From Emiliania huxleyi CCMP1516 (Eukaryota; Haptophyta; Isochrysidales; Noelaerhabdaceae): a DNA stretch of 45,275 nucleotides. The notes beneath the pieces are model-generated. The model was not told the origin of the DNA. It saw only the letters and a program-made list of their open reading frames with translations, and did no database searches. Positions within the stretch are counted from its first letter, which is position 1; the number at the start of each line of letters is the position of its first letter. Shown in pieces: positions 12,836-21,239 of this stretch. The stretch lies in the NCBI RefSeq assembly GCF_000372725.1, contig NW_005201381.1, positions 36,814 through 82,088 on the forward strand, given 5' to 3'. The translations under genes were made by a program, and so were the position numbers.

Positions 12836-13540
12836 GAGGGCGAGACGGAGGAAGGCAGCGGCGACGGCGACACGGACGGAGGCGGCGACGGCGACACGGA
12901 CGGAGGCGGCGACGGCGACACGGACGGAGGCGGCGAAAGCGAGACCGATGGCGGCGACGGCGACGGCAAGCGAGCTTGCTGCGGGGAGGGCGAGACGGAG
13001 GAAGGCAGCGGCGACGGCGACACGGACGGAGGCGGCGAAGGCGACACGACCGAGATTCCAACGGCGGCGGCGGCGACGGCGACAAGGACAGAGGCGGCGA
13101 AAGCGAGACCGACGGCGGCGACGGCGACGGCGACATGGAGAGGCGGCAAAGGTGAGATCGGCGGCGGGGATGGCGAAACGGAGGAAGGCAGCGGCGACGG
13201 CGACACGGACGGAGGCGGCGAAGGCGACACGGACGGATCCGAGGCGGCGACGGCGACACGGACGGCGGAGCGGCGACACCGACACGGAAGAAGGCGACGG
13301 CGAGACCGACGGCACGGCGGGGAGGGTGAGGGCGGCAGCGGGGAGGAGTGCGGCGGCAACGGCAGCGGCGAGGGCGGCGGCGACGGCGGAGGAGAGAGCG
13401 GCGGAGAGGGCGGTGGAGAAGGCCGCGGGGAGGGTGGCGGAGAGGGCGGTGGAGGCGAGGGCGGCGGCGACGGCGGAGGAGAGCGCGGAGGCGACAGTGG
13501 CGGAGAGGGCGGCGAGGAGGGTGGCGAAATCGCAATAATT
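12836..13540. repeat. GGCGAC/GGCGGAG low-complexity minisatellite
   Basis: Imperfect units such as GGCGACGGCGACACGGACGG dominate 12836-13260; GGCGGAGAGGGCGG-type units follow to about 13530. All forward frames stay open because the repeat lacks stops, giving Gly/Asp/Glu-, Ala/Thr/Arg- or Arg-rich translations. I do not treat any of them as a gene. Confidence 0.85.
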
Positions 13541-13608
13541 CACCTGCGGGAACCGGGAATTCAGAGATGCAGCGCAAATCTATCGCGGCGCACTCGCTCG
13601 CCATCTGT

Positions 13609-13683
13609 GAGCCAAGCGCAGCGCGAACTCGCCGTCTGAGCCTCGCGCAGCGCGAACTCGCTCTGAGCCTAGCGCAGCGCCTC
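13609..13683. repeat. short tandem repeat upstream of the plastid gene
   Basis: Three imperfect units of about 25-29 bp with the core GCGCAGCGCGAACTCGC, ending just before the T-rich tract at 13715. Confidence 0.8.
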
Positions 13684-13761
13684 GGAAAACACCATTTTGG
13701 CCCTCCAAGCCCGGTTTTTTTTTCTTTCCAGCGAAGTCCACCCAGATTCATTTTCGCCAGG

Positions 13762-14561
13762 ATGCTCGCGGCCGTCGCTGCGCTGTTGTCCTTCACCGCC
13801 CCGCTCGCGAGCCGGCCGGTCGCGCAGCGCGGCGCGGCAGTCAGCATGGGCGAGAAGGCGCGCGCGCAGCGCGCTGACCGTCGCCACTCTCGGTCTCGCC
13901 GTATTCCGCCGCCCTGCGTGCTCACCGCAGACGGCCGCGCTCTGCGCAGGTGCTCTCACTCGACAACATGGGCCTCTACAGTGGCAAGGCGGCGCAGGCG
14001 CGCGCTCCGTCCGCGCGCTCCTGCGCAGCCAGCCGGACACGAAACCGGAAGCACAGCTCTGACTGCTTCGTCCCGTCTGTGCCCGCAGAAGGCACCCGTG
14101 CGCGTGCTCACCCGCATCGAGGACCTGCGCGTGCTCACCAGCCTTGCCGAGGTGAGCTGCCGCCCGCGCTAGCCGGCTGCGTCGTGCGCGCAGCTCTGTC
14201 ACCGACTCGCGTCTCGCGGCGCCGTCCCTAGGCGGGCGTTCTCTCGGCCGCGGAGGAGGCGGGCGTCTTCTCCAAGCTGGAGAGCGCGGGCGCAATCAGC
14301 CAGGCCGAGAAGCTGCTGCCGCTCGCCGACAAGCTGCAGGTCCTTGCGCTCGCCGAGACCCTCATCAATGTGCCGGCCGGCCTGCTCACCGCCGCTGCCG
14401 TCGCGCTGCTCGCTGGCGAGGTCGGGCTGATTGCTGCGGTGCCAGACGACAGCGCGCCGCTGGTCGCCCTACAGCTGGTGTCGGGCGGCGTGGCCGGCTT
14501 GGGCGCTGTGGTGCTGCTGGCGTCGGGCGCCCTCTTCTCGGCGCTCCAGAGCACGGACTAG
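13762..14561 (+). CDS. plastid DUF1118 / RIQ-like thylakoid protein
   Basis: Four exons, 13762-13857, 13950-13988, 14089-14151 and 14232-14561, give 175 residues. Introns 1 and 2 read GC-AG; intron 3 has a standard GTGAGC donor. Residues 1-30 are a hydrophobic signal sequence followed by an Arg/Ala-rich stretch, as expected for import into a secondary plastid. Next come short repeats of the type TRIEDLRVLTSLAE, AGVLSAAEEAGVFSKLESAG and ISQAEKLLPLADKLQVLALA, then two predicted membrane helices split by the PDDSAP loop. This matches DUF1118, the family of Arabidopsis RIQ1 and RIQ2, thylakoid proteins that affect light-harvesting organisation and non-photochemical quenching. Family assignment is from motif resemblance only. 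Confidence 0.75.
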
Positions 14562-14942
14562 GTTTGCACTCAGGCGGGCACGCAGCTGGCACGCAGGTTG
14601 GAAAGCTCCGAGGGCTTCATCTCTCCCGCTCGGGCTCGGAGGCGGTCGTCGGACGGGTGTTGTGGGGGGTGCGCGTTCTCTGTGATGGGCAGCGCGAAAC
14701 GCATGGCGGCGTGGGTGGTGCAAGGGAATGTGCGCAAGCGAGCGGACGAGCCGACGAGCGCGCGGACGGCGCGTGCCTTTTCTCGCGGCGTCCGGGGCGT
14801 GACGCGTGTGCGGCTATAGCCCTATAGAGTTGGTGAGAAACACGTGTCCCGTCGCGTTACGGCTTACGCGTGCCCGAACTATGACTTTAGCATCGGCTAC
14901 TCTCGCCTCGTCTCGGTCCGAGAGCGCCGCATATTCGACTAT
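14562..14942. other. 3' flank of the plastid gene
   Basis: No coding signal that I trust. 14700-14820 is GC-rich; AT content then rises towards the hAT insertion site at 14943. Confidence 0.4.
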
Positions 14943-14950
14943 CACTACGC
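14943..14950. repeat. target-site duplication, left (CACTACGC)
   Basis: The 8-bp CACTACGC directly before the left inverted repeat is repeated exactly at 18807-18814. Eight bases is the standard duplication made by hAT transposases. Confidence 0.93.
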
Positions 14951-14971
14951 CAAGCCTGTTCATGATTACAA
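14951..14971 (+). repeat. hAT left terminal inverted repeat
   Basis: Matches the reverse complement of 18786-18806 with two mismatches in 21 positions; similarity continues weakly inward after a 1-nt gap. Confidence 0.9.
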
Positions 14972-15184
14972 GAGTATTCAAGTATTGTACTCAAAATACA
15001 CGTGCATCGTGAGTACTCAACTCATGAGTACCACCGCAGTTGAGTATTCATACTCATGAGTACGTCTGGCGCATGCGTGAGTACTTGTACTCAAGTCCAT
15101 GAATACTACTGGCCAGTCGGTCACGTCCCAAAACGCGCTCCCTGAGACTCGACCGACCGCTGCCTCTGCTCCAGCGCTTCGCAT

Positions 15185-17947
15185 ATGCCACCAAAGAGGA
15201 AGAAGGCCCAGCCTCGGCTAGAAGTGCAAAAATACAAGCTGCTTCGGCAGCCGATGAATCTTATCGGCACGCAGGTCAAGTTCCTCGGGTCGTTCTGGGA
15301 AGGGCGCATGACGGCCGAAGAGAAAGCTACGGAGTACCTGTGCACGGTGCTTGACTTTCAGATCGCTCACCGCATGCAGCCTGGCGCCCCGCCGACACAA
15401 GCCTTTCAGCTGCAGGAGATGGGCACCGACGGCACAGGATCGCTGGAGAGGAGCGACCTCGAAAGCACAAAGTTCTGGTGCGGTTATCCGACGCCATTCC
15501 TCGACTACTACTACAAAACGTTTCCGCAAGAAGAGGCTGATGCGCCTGCGCCTGCTCTGCCTGGCTCGGGAGGCAGCGGCGAGGCTCAGACCGCGATCGA
15601 CACGTCAGACAGCAATTCTGAATTCCCAAAACTGCGCATTGGGAAGGCAGAGGTGTTCCGGTACTGGACGATCAGATCTGACAAGCTCATCGAGATGGGT
15701 AAGCATGCTGGCCAGTACAGTGCTGAGTTTGAGTGCACGATCGAGCTGGAGGGCGGCGGGCTTTGCCCGTGCAAGCGCAACCTTACCCACCACTCCGGCA
15801 AGGGCGTCGCCAACTCGAACCTGATCGCCCACTTGCGGGCGATGGCGCCGAAGTGCGCGAACCACAAAGCCGCCCTGCAAAAGATTGAGGCGGAGAGCAA
15901 GAACTGCATCGAGGTTGATGGCGACATGGTCCAGATCCACAGCTTCTCGGAGGCCTTCGCACACCACGTCGACCTTGTGTGGTTGCGATGCATCGGCCTC
16001 GCCCACAAAATGACAAAGAAGCCAGAGTTCCGCGCGTACGTGCGGGGCTACGACCCTCGCGCCAGCTTCCCGCACATCTACACCCTTGACTGGATTGCAG
16101 AGGCTATTGATGCGCTGCAGGCAGAGGCGCGCAGGAACCGAATCGCACGCCTCAACAAGGAGTACAAGGGCGGCATGTGTGTCGGTGTGCAGCTCGACAT
16201 GTGGACCGACACCACGACGCACACCGCCTTTGCGTGCGCGACTATGACTTACGTTGACGAGCCGCGTAAGGACGAGGGGCAGCAGCTCTGGCTACGCAGC
16301 GAGATCATCGACTTTGGAATCTTCCCGAGTAACTCGAAGACGGGCGAGGCCATCAAGAGCTGGTTCGTCAACGTGCTCCTCGCCAACAAGCTGCCGCACA
16401 ACATGATTGCTGGCATCACTCCGGACGGCGCCGCGGATGGTCAGTGCGGCTTGGCCATGATTCCAGACCTTGGGGAGAAGGTGGACACGTGCCTTCTGCA
16501 TGTGCTGCAGCGTGCCGTGCTCAACGCCATTGGGCTCGCAAGCGCGACCTCAAAGAATCCCGAGATGAAGGACCTGCTGCGCAAGCACAACCGCGCAGTC
16601 ACGCTCACGCGGCAGAGCCTCGCCACCGGCAAGATGATCGCCGACGCGCAGCGCTCAGCGAGTGTGCCCGAGCACAAGCTGCTCACACTCGTGCGCACTG
16701 CCCAAACTCGGTGGGGCAACCAGTACTCACAGGTGTCGACCGACAACATGCTGCGCCTCGCCATCGACCCCGCCGTGCACAAGTTCAAGCAGGACAACCG
16801 CGGCAACAAGGAGGCGATTGTTGAGGCCGACGAGACGGAGCAAGGCAACAGGGCTGGTCGCGCAGTGCCGGCAGCAGAGCTAGGCCTCGACGACGAAGAC
16901 TGGGACGCGAGCCAGGAGACGGAGGCCGTACTCTCCTACCCCTTCGACATCAAGGAGACCATCGAGCGCGTGCCGTTCTGCACGGGAGCCCAGAGCATGG
17001 CGCTCTTGTACGACCTCAAGCAAAACTTCTGCGACCCCGCTGCGGATCTCGCTGTGAAGCCCTTCCCAGCGACGCTGAGCGTCGCAGACCGCGACTACCG
17101 CAACAGCAAGACTAACCTCATCACGCGGGACTCGGCAGACTTGAGCGAGGGTGTGCTGAAGGCGCGCGAGGTGATGCAGGACGAGCTAAACTCCCGCCTC
17201 TTTCACGGCCAGGACCACCTGCGGCCATCCAACGCGCGCCTCGTCCAGGCTTACATGTCCAAGCAGATGCCTGTGGCTGACTACCTCCCCGATAGCTGGG
17301 TCCGTCAAGGCAAGACACTGTACCTGCAGGGGCTGCGCGCTGCCGTCGCCATCGCCAACGTGGCGACGCGGGTGTCTCCTCCGCGTCTTGCCAAAAAGCC
17401 AAAGATATCGCAGGGACTGTTCCGCGGGGCTGCGCTGGCAAAGACCGTTGACTCGGAGGCTCCGCCCCGCAGCGCCAACGACGGTACCCCAGACGACTTT
17501 GACCCAGTCACGGACGAGGTCGCACGGTGGGCCGGGATGGGCGTCGAGGAGTACGAAAAGTTCACCACGGAGGATGGGCTGCTCAACGAGTTCGCCATGA
17601 TGTGGGCGCTGCGCAACAAGTTCCCGCTGCACTACGTTCTCTTCAAGCAGACTGCGTGCCACCTGCCGCACGAGGCCAACGTCGAGCAGATCTTCTCTCG
17701 CGCTGGGCTGCTGGCAGACCCCAACCTCAACCCGGCCCACCTCGCTGTGCTGGTCAGGATTGGCTTCAACAAGAAGGCCTTCGAGCCGGCAGTGGCAGCG
17801 ATCAAGGAGAAGTACTACGAGCTGTTCCGAGGCAAAGGGGGCGAGCACAAGGAGGGCTCCTCGGGCGCGGCCGGTGCGGCATCTTCATCGGCGGCCGGGG
17901 CGGCCGGGGCGGCTTCGTCGTCGGATGCCGCCGACGTGGCATCGTGA
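15185..17947 (+). CDS. hAT-family transposase
   Basis: 920 codons without intron. Around residues 180-240 a BED-like zinc finger is suggested by ECTIELEGGGLCPC, NLIAHLRAMAPKC and a following His. The RNase-H-like core has VQLDMWTDTTTHTAF with Asp338, then GITPDGAADGQCG with Asp414 and DTCLLHVLQRAV, and the TRWGNQYSQ motif. The hAT C-terminal dimerisation region is clear near the end: FPLHYVLFKQTACHLPHEAN, then VEQIFSRAGLL, where Glu834 is a candidate third catalytic residue by position. By family it cuts the element ends and reinserts it with 8-bp duplications. The last 50 residues are Gly/Ala/Ser-rich. The whole frame is open, so activity is possible. I used the first ATG, placed 234 bp inside the left end. 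Confidence 0.93.
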   Translation: MPPKRKKAQPRLEVQKYKLLRQPMNLIGTQVKFLGSFWEGRMTAEEKATEYLCTVLDFQIAHRMQPGAPPTQAFQLQEMGTDGTGSLERSDLESTKFWCGYPTPFLDYYYKTFPQEEADAPAPALPGSGGSGEAQTAIDTSDSNSEFPKLRIGKAEVFRYWTIRSDKLIEMGKHAGQYSAEFECTIELEGGGLCPCKRNLTHHSGKGVANSNLIAHLRAMAPKCANHKAALQKIEAESKNCIEVDGDMVQIHSFSEAFAHHVDLVWLRCIGLAHKMTKKPEFRAYVRGYDPRASFPHIYTLDWIAEAIDALQAEARRNRIARLNKEYKGGMCVGVQLDMWTDTTTHTAFACATMTYVDEPRKDEGQQLWLRSEIIDFGIFPSNSKTGEAIKSWFVNVLLANKLPHNMIAGITPDGAADGQCGLAMIPDLGEKVDTCLLHVLQRAVLNAIGLASATSKNPEMKDLLRKHNRAVTLTRQSLATGKMIADAQRSASVPEHKLLTLVRTAQTRWGNQYSQVSTDNMLRLAIDPAVHKFKQDNRGNKEAIVEADETEQGNRAGRAVPAAELGLDDEDWDASQETEAVLSYPFDIKETIERVPFCTGAQSMALLYDLKQNFCDPAADLAVKPFPATLSVADRDYRNSKTNLITRDSADLSEGVLKAREVMQDELNSRLFHGQDHLRPSNARLVQAYMSKQMPVADYLPDSWVRQGKTLYLQGLRAAVAIANVATRVSPPRLAKKPKISQGLFRGAALAKTVDSEAPPRSANDGTPDDFDPVTDEVARWAGMGVEEYEKFTTEDGLLNEFAMMWALRNKFPLHYVLFKQTACHLPHEANVEQIFSRAGLLADPNLNPAHLAVLVRIGFNKKAFEPAVAAIKEKYYELFRGKGGEHKEGSSGAAGAASSSAAGAAGAASSSDAADVAS

Positions 17948-18099
17948 ATATCTAGCCGCGGTGCCCTGTATTGTCTGTGGCTCCGTTTGTGTGTTTTATT
18001 TTTGGTCATTATTCTCTTCACAGCGCACGCGAAACGATAGCCCGGTCATGAACAACGACAAATCCTCTATCGAGCCACGCCACTAGCACTACTGGCTAA

Positions 18100-18573
18100 C
18101 TAATCCTCAATGCCCTCTTCAAACTCAGCAATCGCAGCCTTCACAGCCTCATCCTCCGCCTTTCGGTACTTCTTCACTGCGCCGTTCAGCTGCGCCTTGC
18201 CGCAGTTCTCGTACAGCTCCTCAAGCTCAACCCAGCGTGTATCGGCAAAGCCTGCGTCATGCTGGTCCTCTTTGAACGTGCCGCGCGTGAGGTAGCAAAT
18301 GGTGTTGTCGGCAGCAGCCAGCCTGTTGCGCCGCTTCTTTCCGATCAGTTGATCGGGGTCGCAAAAGCGCATGCCGAGCACCGCCTCAATCTTGTAGCAG
18401 AATGTCGGCACGACCGCGTCGTCCGCACCGCCACCTGCCAGCCGCGCCTAGCGCTGCGCCGATGCTGCCTTTTGGCACTTGTAGCGAGCACACATGGTGC
18501 GGTGCGCGTACTTGAGCAGGCGGTGTGCGCCGCAGTTGGCGCAGTGGCCCTGCGAGTAGGGCGTGCGCGGCAT
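18100..18573 (-). pseudogene. second ORF of the hAT element, interrupted by TAG
   Basis: From ATG at 18573 the frame reads MPRTPYSQGHCANCGAHRLL, then CARYKC (Cys11, 14, 28, 33), and stops at TAG 18448-18450 after 41 codons. The same frame then stays open for another 115 codons to 18100, with FCYKIEAVLGMRFCDPDQLI, RWVELEELYENCGKAQLNGA and an acidic helical end. The Cys pattern suggests a zinc ribbon. It converges on the transposase gene inside the transposon. It may be an accessory protein inactivated by one stop, or two separate exons. I do not recognise the family. Confidence 0.55.
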
Positions 18574-18785
18574 GTGGACGCGCGCTCGGGTATTTCTCGG
18601 GTATACCTGGACTTTTGCGGGTATACCCGGGTTTTACCTGCAAGTTGCTCACGCACTTGTATTTGAATACATTATTCATATTCATGAGTACAGGCAGACG
18701 TGACTATTCATATTCATGGATACCAGACGTCATGACTACTCATACTCAACAATACAAGCTGCCAAAGGATGAGTTGAGTTACTCA

Positions 18786-18806
18786 TTGTAATCTTGAATA
18801 GGCTTG
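18786..18806 (-). repeat. hAT right terminal inverted repeat
   Basis: Reverse complement starts CAAGCCTATTCAAG and pairs with 14951-14971. Confidence 0.9.
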
Positions 18807-18814
18807 CACTACGC
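18807..18814. repeat. target-site duplication, right (CACTACGC)
   Basis: Exact copy of 14943-14950. Confidence 0.93.
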
Positions 18815-19403
18815 GTTTCACTCTACATCCATCATCCTCTACACCCTCCCTCAGTCCCTAATCTCAATGTGTGTGTGTGTGTCGGGCGGGGCCCACGGTA
18901 GCCTCGTGCAGTACGCGATACCGAGAGCTGGGGGAGAGGCGCGCCACGCCAAGGGGGACGAGTGACGGGAGGGGGAGAGTAGTGTCTTTCGCAGGGTAAA
19001 ACGCATTTTTTTTTTCACTGCCTGACAGTGACACTGGGAGTGCCGAGTGGTCCGCCCTCGCAATGAATGCGGAACACAGTATACTAATTTTACTATTACG
19101 AAAAGTACAACTAGTGCGACACGCGCTACGGCTCTAGTCCCTCTCGCCGGAGCTCCGCTCACGTAACGGCGCCAATAGCGCGGACACACAACACGCGCAG
19201 CTCTATATAAATTTAGCTGCGCAGATACAGATCCCGACTGTTCACAGTGGGGATGAGAGAGAGTCGTCTCTAATGTTAGCTCGTCGTTACTAGGAAGCCT
19301 CAGCATGTCATGAAACGCCATGCCAAAAGCAGCGCACTCCTGAAAGTGGGGAGCGCGTCCAACCCTTGCCGCTTGAGCCGAACTGCAAAGTTGCTCGCCA
19401 CCT
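18815..19403. other. intergenic DNA with an AT-rich hairpin
   Basis: No gene recognised. 19195-19202 (GCGCAGCT) and 19215-19222 (AGCTGCGC) are perfect 8-bp arms around CTATATAAATTT, so a TATA-like sequence sits in a hairpin loop. No plausible plus-strand gene starts downstream, and the minus-strand gene next to it ends here rather than starting. Confidence 0.5.
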
Positions 19404-21239
19404 CTACACCTGCTCCACCTCTGGCACCTGCTCCAGCTGCGAATCCTCCTCGGTAACGACTGGGTCGGACGTCGTCGAGCCGCGAGGCGCGGTAGTGAAG
19501 CGCCCGATATTCGAAAGCGAGTCGCGGATGCTCGAGCGAACGCTCACCGGGGTTGCGCCCAGAGCCTTGGCCAGCAGCACGAGCGACACCTGTGAGACCG
19601 GGGGTGCAAGATCAGTCGCTTCAGGAGGCGGGTGCTGTGGCAAAGTTGCCGCCGGGGGAGCGCACCTCATGGTGCAGGCCGGGGAAGCAGGCAATGGCGA
19701 GGGCGTTGTAGAGCCCGGCGTTGATGAGCTCCTGCGGCGGCGGGGAACGGGGCATGGAGCGGGCCGGGACATAAAAGATCGACCGCTGATCGGCAGCGTT
19801 CCTGCGGCGTGGTCTCAAAAAACTTGGCGAACTCACAGCCGCCGCGGTCGAGGTCGTTCTCGTGCGCCATGACGATCTTCAGCCTGTCCTGGCGCGCCTG
19901 CTTGACCTGCTCGGCCAGCCGCTCGTCGGACCAGGTGTCGGCGTTCAGATAGAGAAGCATGTGCGTGGCGTCGCCCGCCTCCTCGGCGGTGGAGACGGTG
20001 AGACCGGAGAAATTGGTGGCGAGCTCGGTGGCCAGCTCGTCTGCGCCCTCATCGAACGGCGAGGCCCAGAGCACGACGGACTTGGAGAAGGAGATCGGCT
20101 GGCCCTGGACCTCGCCCGGGATGAAGAGCGGGAGGGAGGTCAGGTTCAGGTAGTGTGGCGAGCAGAGGAGGAGCGCCTGAGGGTAGGTGCGAGGGGGCGG
20201 CGGTCAAGGTCGAGGCGACGGCAGAACAGCTGCAGGGAGTTGTCCGTGGCGGCACCTCGGAGATGATCTTAAGCGAGACACGCTGATACTCGTCGATGCG
20301 GTGCCACGTCGTCTGCGCCCACCCACTGTCAAAGATCTCCGGCTGGAGGACCTCCGGGCACTGTGCTCGCAACTCCTGCAGTCGTGCAGCGACGGTGTGC
20401 GTGAGTGAGTGCTGGCGTGCGGCGGCGGCGGCGACACCGCCCCTCAGAGCCGTGTGTGGCGAGAGCAATCCCCGCAGCGAGCAGGGGTCGGGCGGGGAGC
20501 GCCTGCAGCGTCCCGCCGCCCTTGGCCGGGTCCGCCTCTTGCACGAGGACGAGCGACTTGCTCTTCTCGAGCGACGTCTGAATCTCGCGCAGGCAGTTCT
20601 GCAGGCAAGGAGCGCACGAGTAGTCGTGGGCGACACAGCGAGGCACTCTCGGAAAGGGAGGGGCTGGGGGAGTGCCTTCGAGCGGAAGTAGCCCTTCGAC
20701 AGGAAGAAGAGCATGACCTGCGTGCGGTCAACGTAATCCTCCAGCGACCCGATGTCCTTCAAATCATCCACATCGAGGAAGATCTTGATGCCGGGGATCA
20801 AGAGCTTAAGCTCATTCTTGATGACCGCGACGGCGTCTTGGCCGGTGGACCTATTCGGGGAGTGGCGGGTCGTTCTGGCGGGTTCTCCTACGCCGCGTCT
20901 CCCTCTGACCACAGGACTGACCAGATGTGCGAGAGGAAGAGGTGCCACGTGAGGCCTTCCACCAGAGCCAGCTCGGGGGGCTGCTTGGTTGAGACGAGGC
21001 GAATCGTGGGGACCTTGGCAAGGCGGCGGATGGCGATGATGGTACCCACGAGGAAGATCAGGAGCGCAGCCGCAGTAAGGACGAGCATCCAGTTCACCAG
21101 TCCATTCTCAGACCTGAAGCCGAGGACGGCGGAGGCCGACTGCCCCGGCTCGCCCCCGGGGAATCGCAACTCGATGTTGAGGAAGATGGTGGTCCAGCTG
21201 GCACCGAGGAAGAGGAGGAGGAGGACGAGGCTGGTGGCC
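19404..21239 (-). other. last membrane helices and tandem TIR-like tail of the giant gene
   Basis: 21239-20922 gives two helices (TSLVLLLLFLGASWTTIFL, in one frame, and NWMLVLTAAALLIFLVGTII, in another) and then WHLFLSHIW, the first strand of a TIR domain. The next exons continue it: STGQDAVAVIKNELKLLIPG, IKIFLDVDDLKDIGSLEDYV, QVMLFFLSKGYFRSK, NCLREIQTSLEKSKSLVLVQ. The Glu of NCLRE sits where TIR NADases have their catalytic glutamate. 20176-19802 has a second TIR-like unit (SVVLWASPFDEGADELATEL, ATHMLLYLNADTWSDERLAE, KIVMAHENDLDRGGCEFAKF), ending in GLYNALAIACFPGLHHE and VSLVLLAKALGA. By family, TIR domains either recruit other TIRs or hydrolyse NAD+. The second unit lacks the equivalent glutamate motif. 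Confidence 0.78.

Larger units (their letters stand above)
14951..18806. mobile_element. complete autonomous-type hAT DNA transposon
   Basis: 3856-bp element bounded by imperfect terminal inverted repeats: CAAGCCTGTTCATGATTACA on the left and CAAGCCTATTCAAGATTACA as the reverse complement of the right end. An exact 8-bp target duplication flanks it. Many short GAGTA/TACTC and ATTCAT motifs in both orientations cluster at 14980-15110 and 18660-18790, resembling subterminal transposase-binding sites. It carries a full transposase on the plus strand and a second, interrupted ORF on the minus strand. The intact ends and long open frame suggest a fairly recent insertion. Confidence 0.93.

Noticed and set aside
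12599..13639. 346-codon Gly/Asp/Glu-rich frame
   Set aside because: Open in several frames because the minisatellite lacks stops; no domain or start context.
19202..19213. TATA box CTATATAAATTT as a gene promoter
   Set aside because: No credible gene starts downstream on either strand; it lies in a hairpin loop near the 3' end of a gene.
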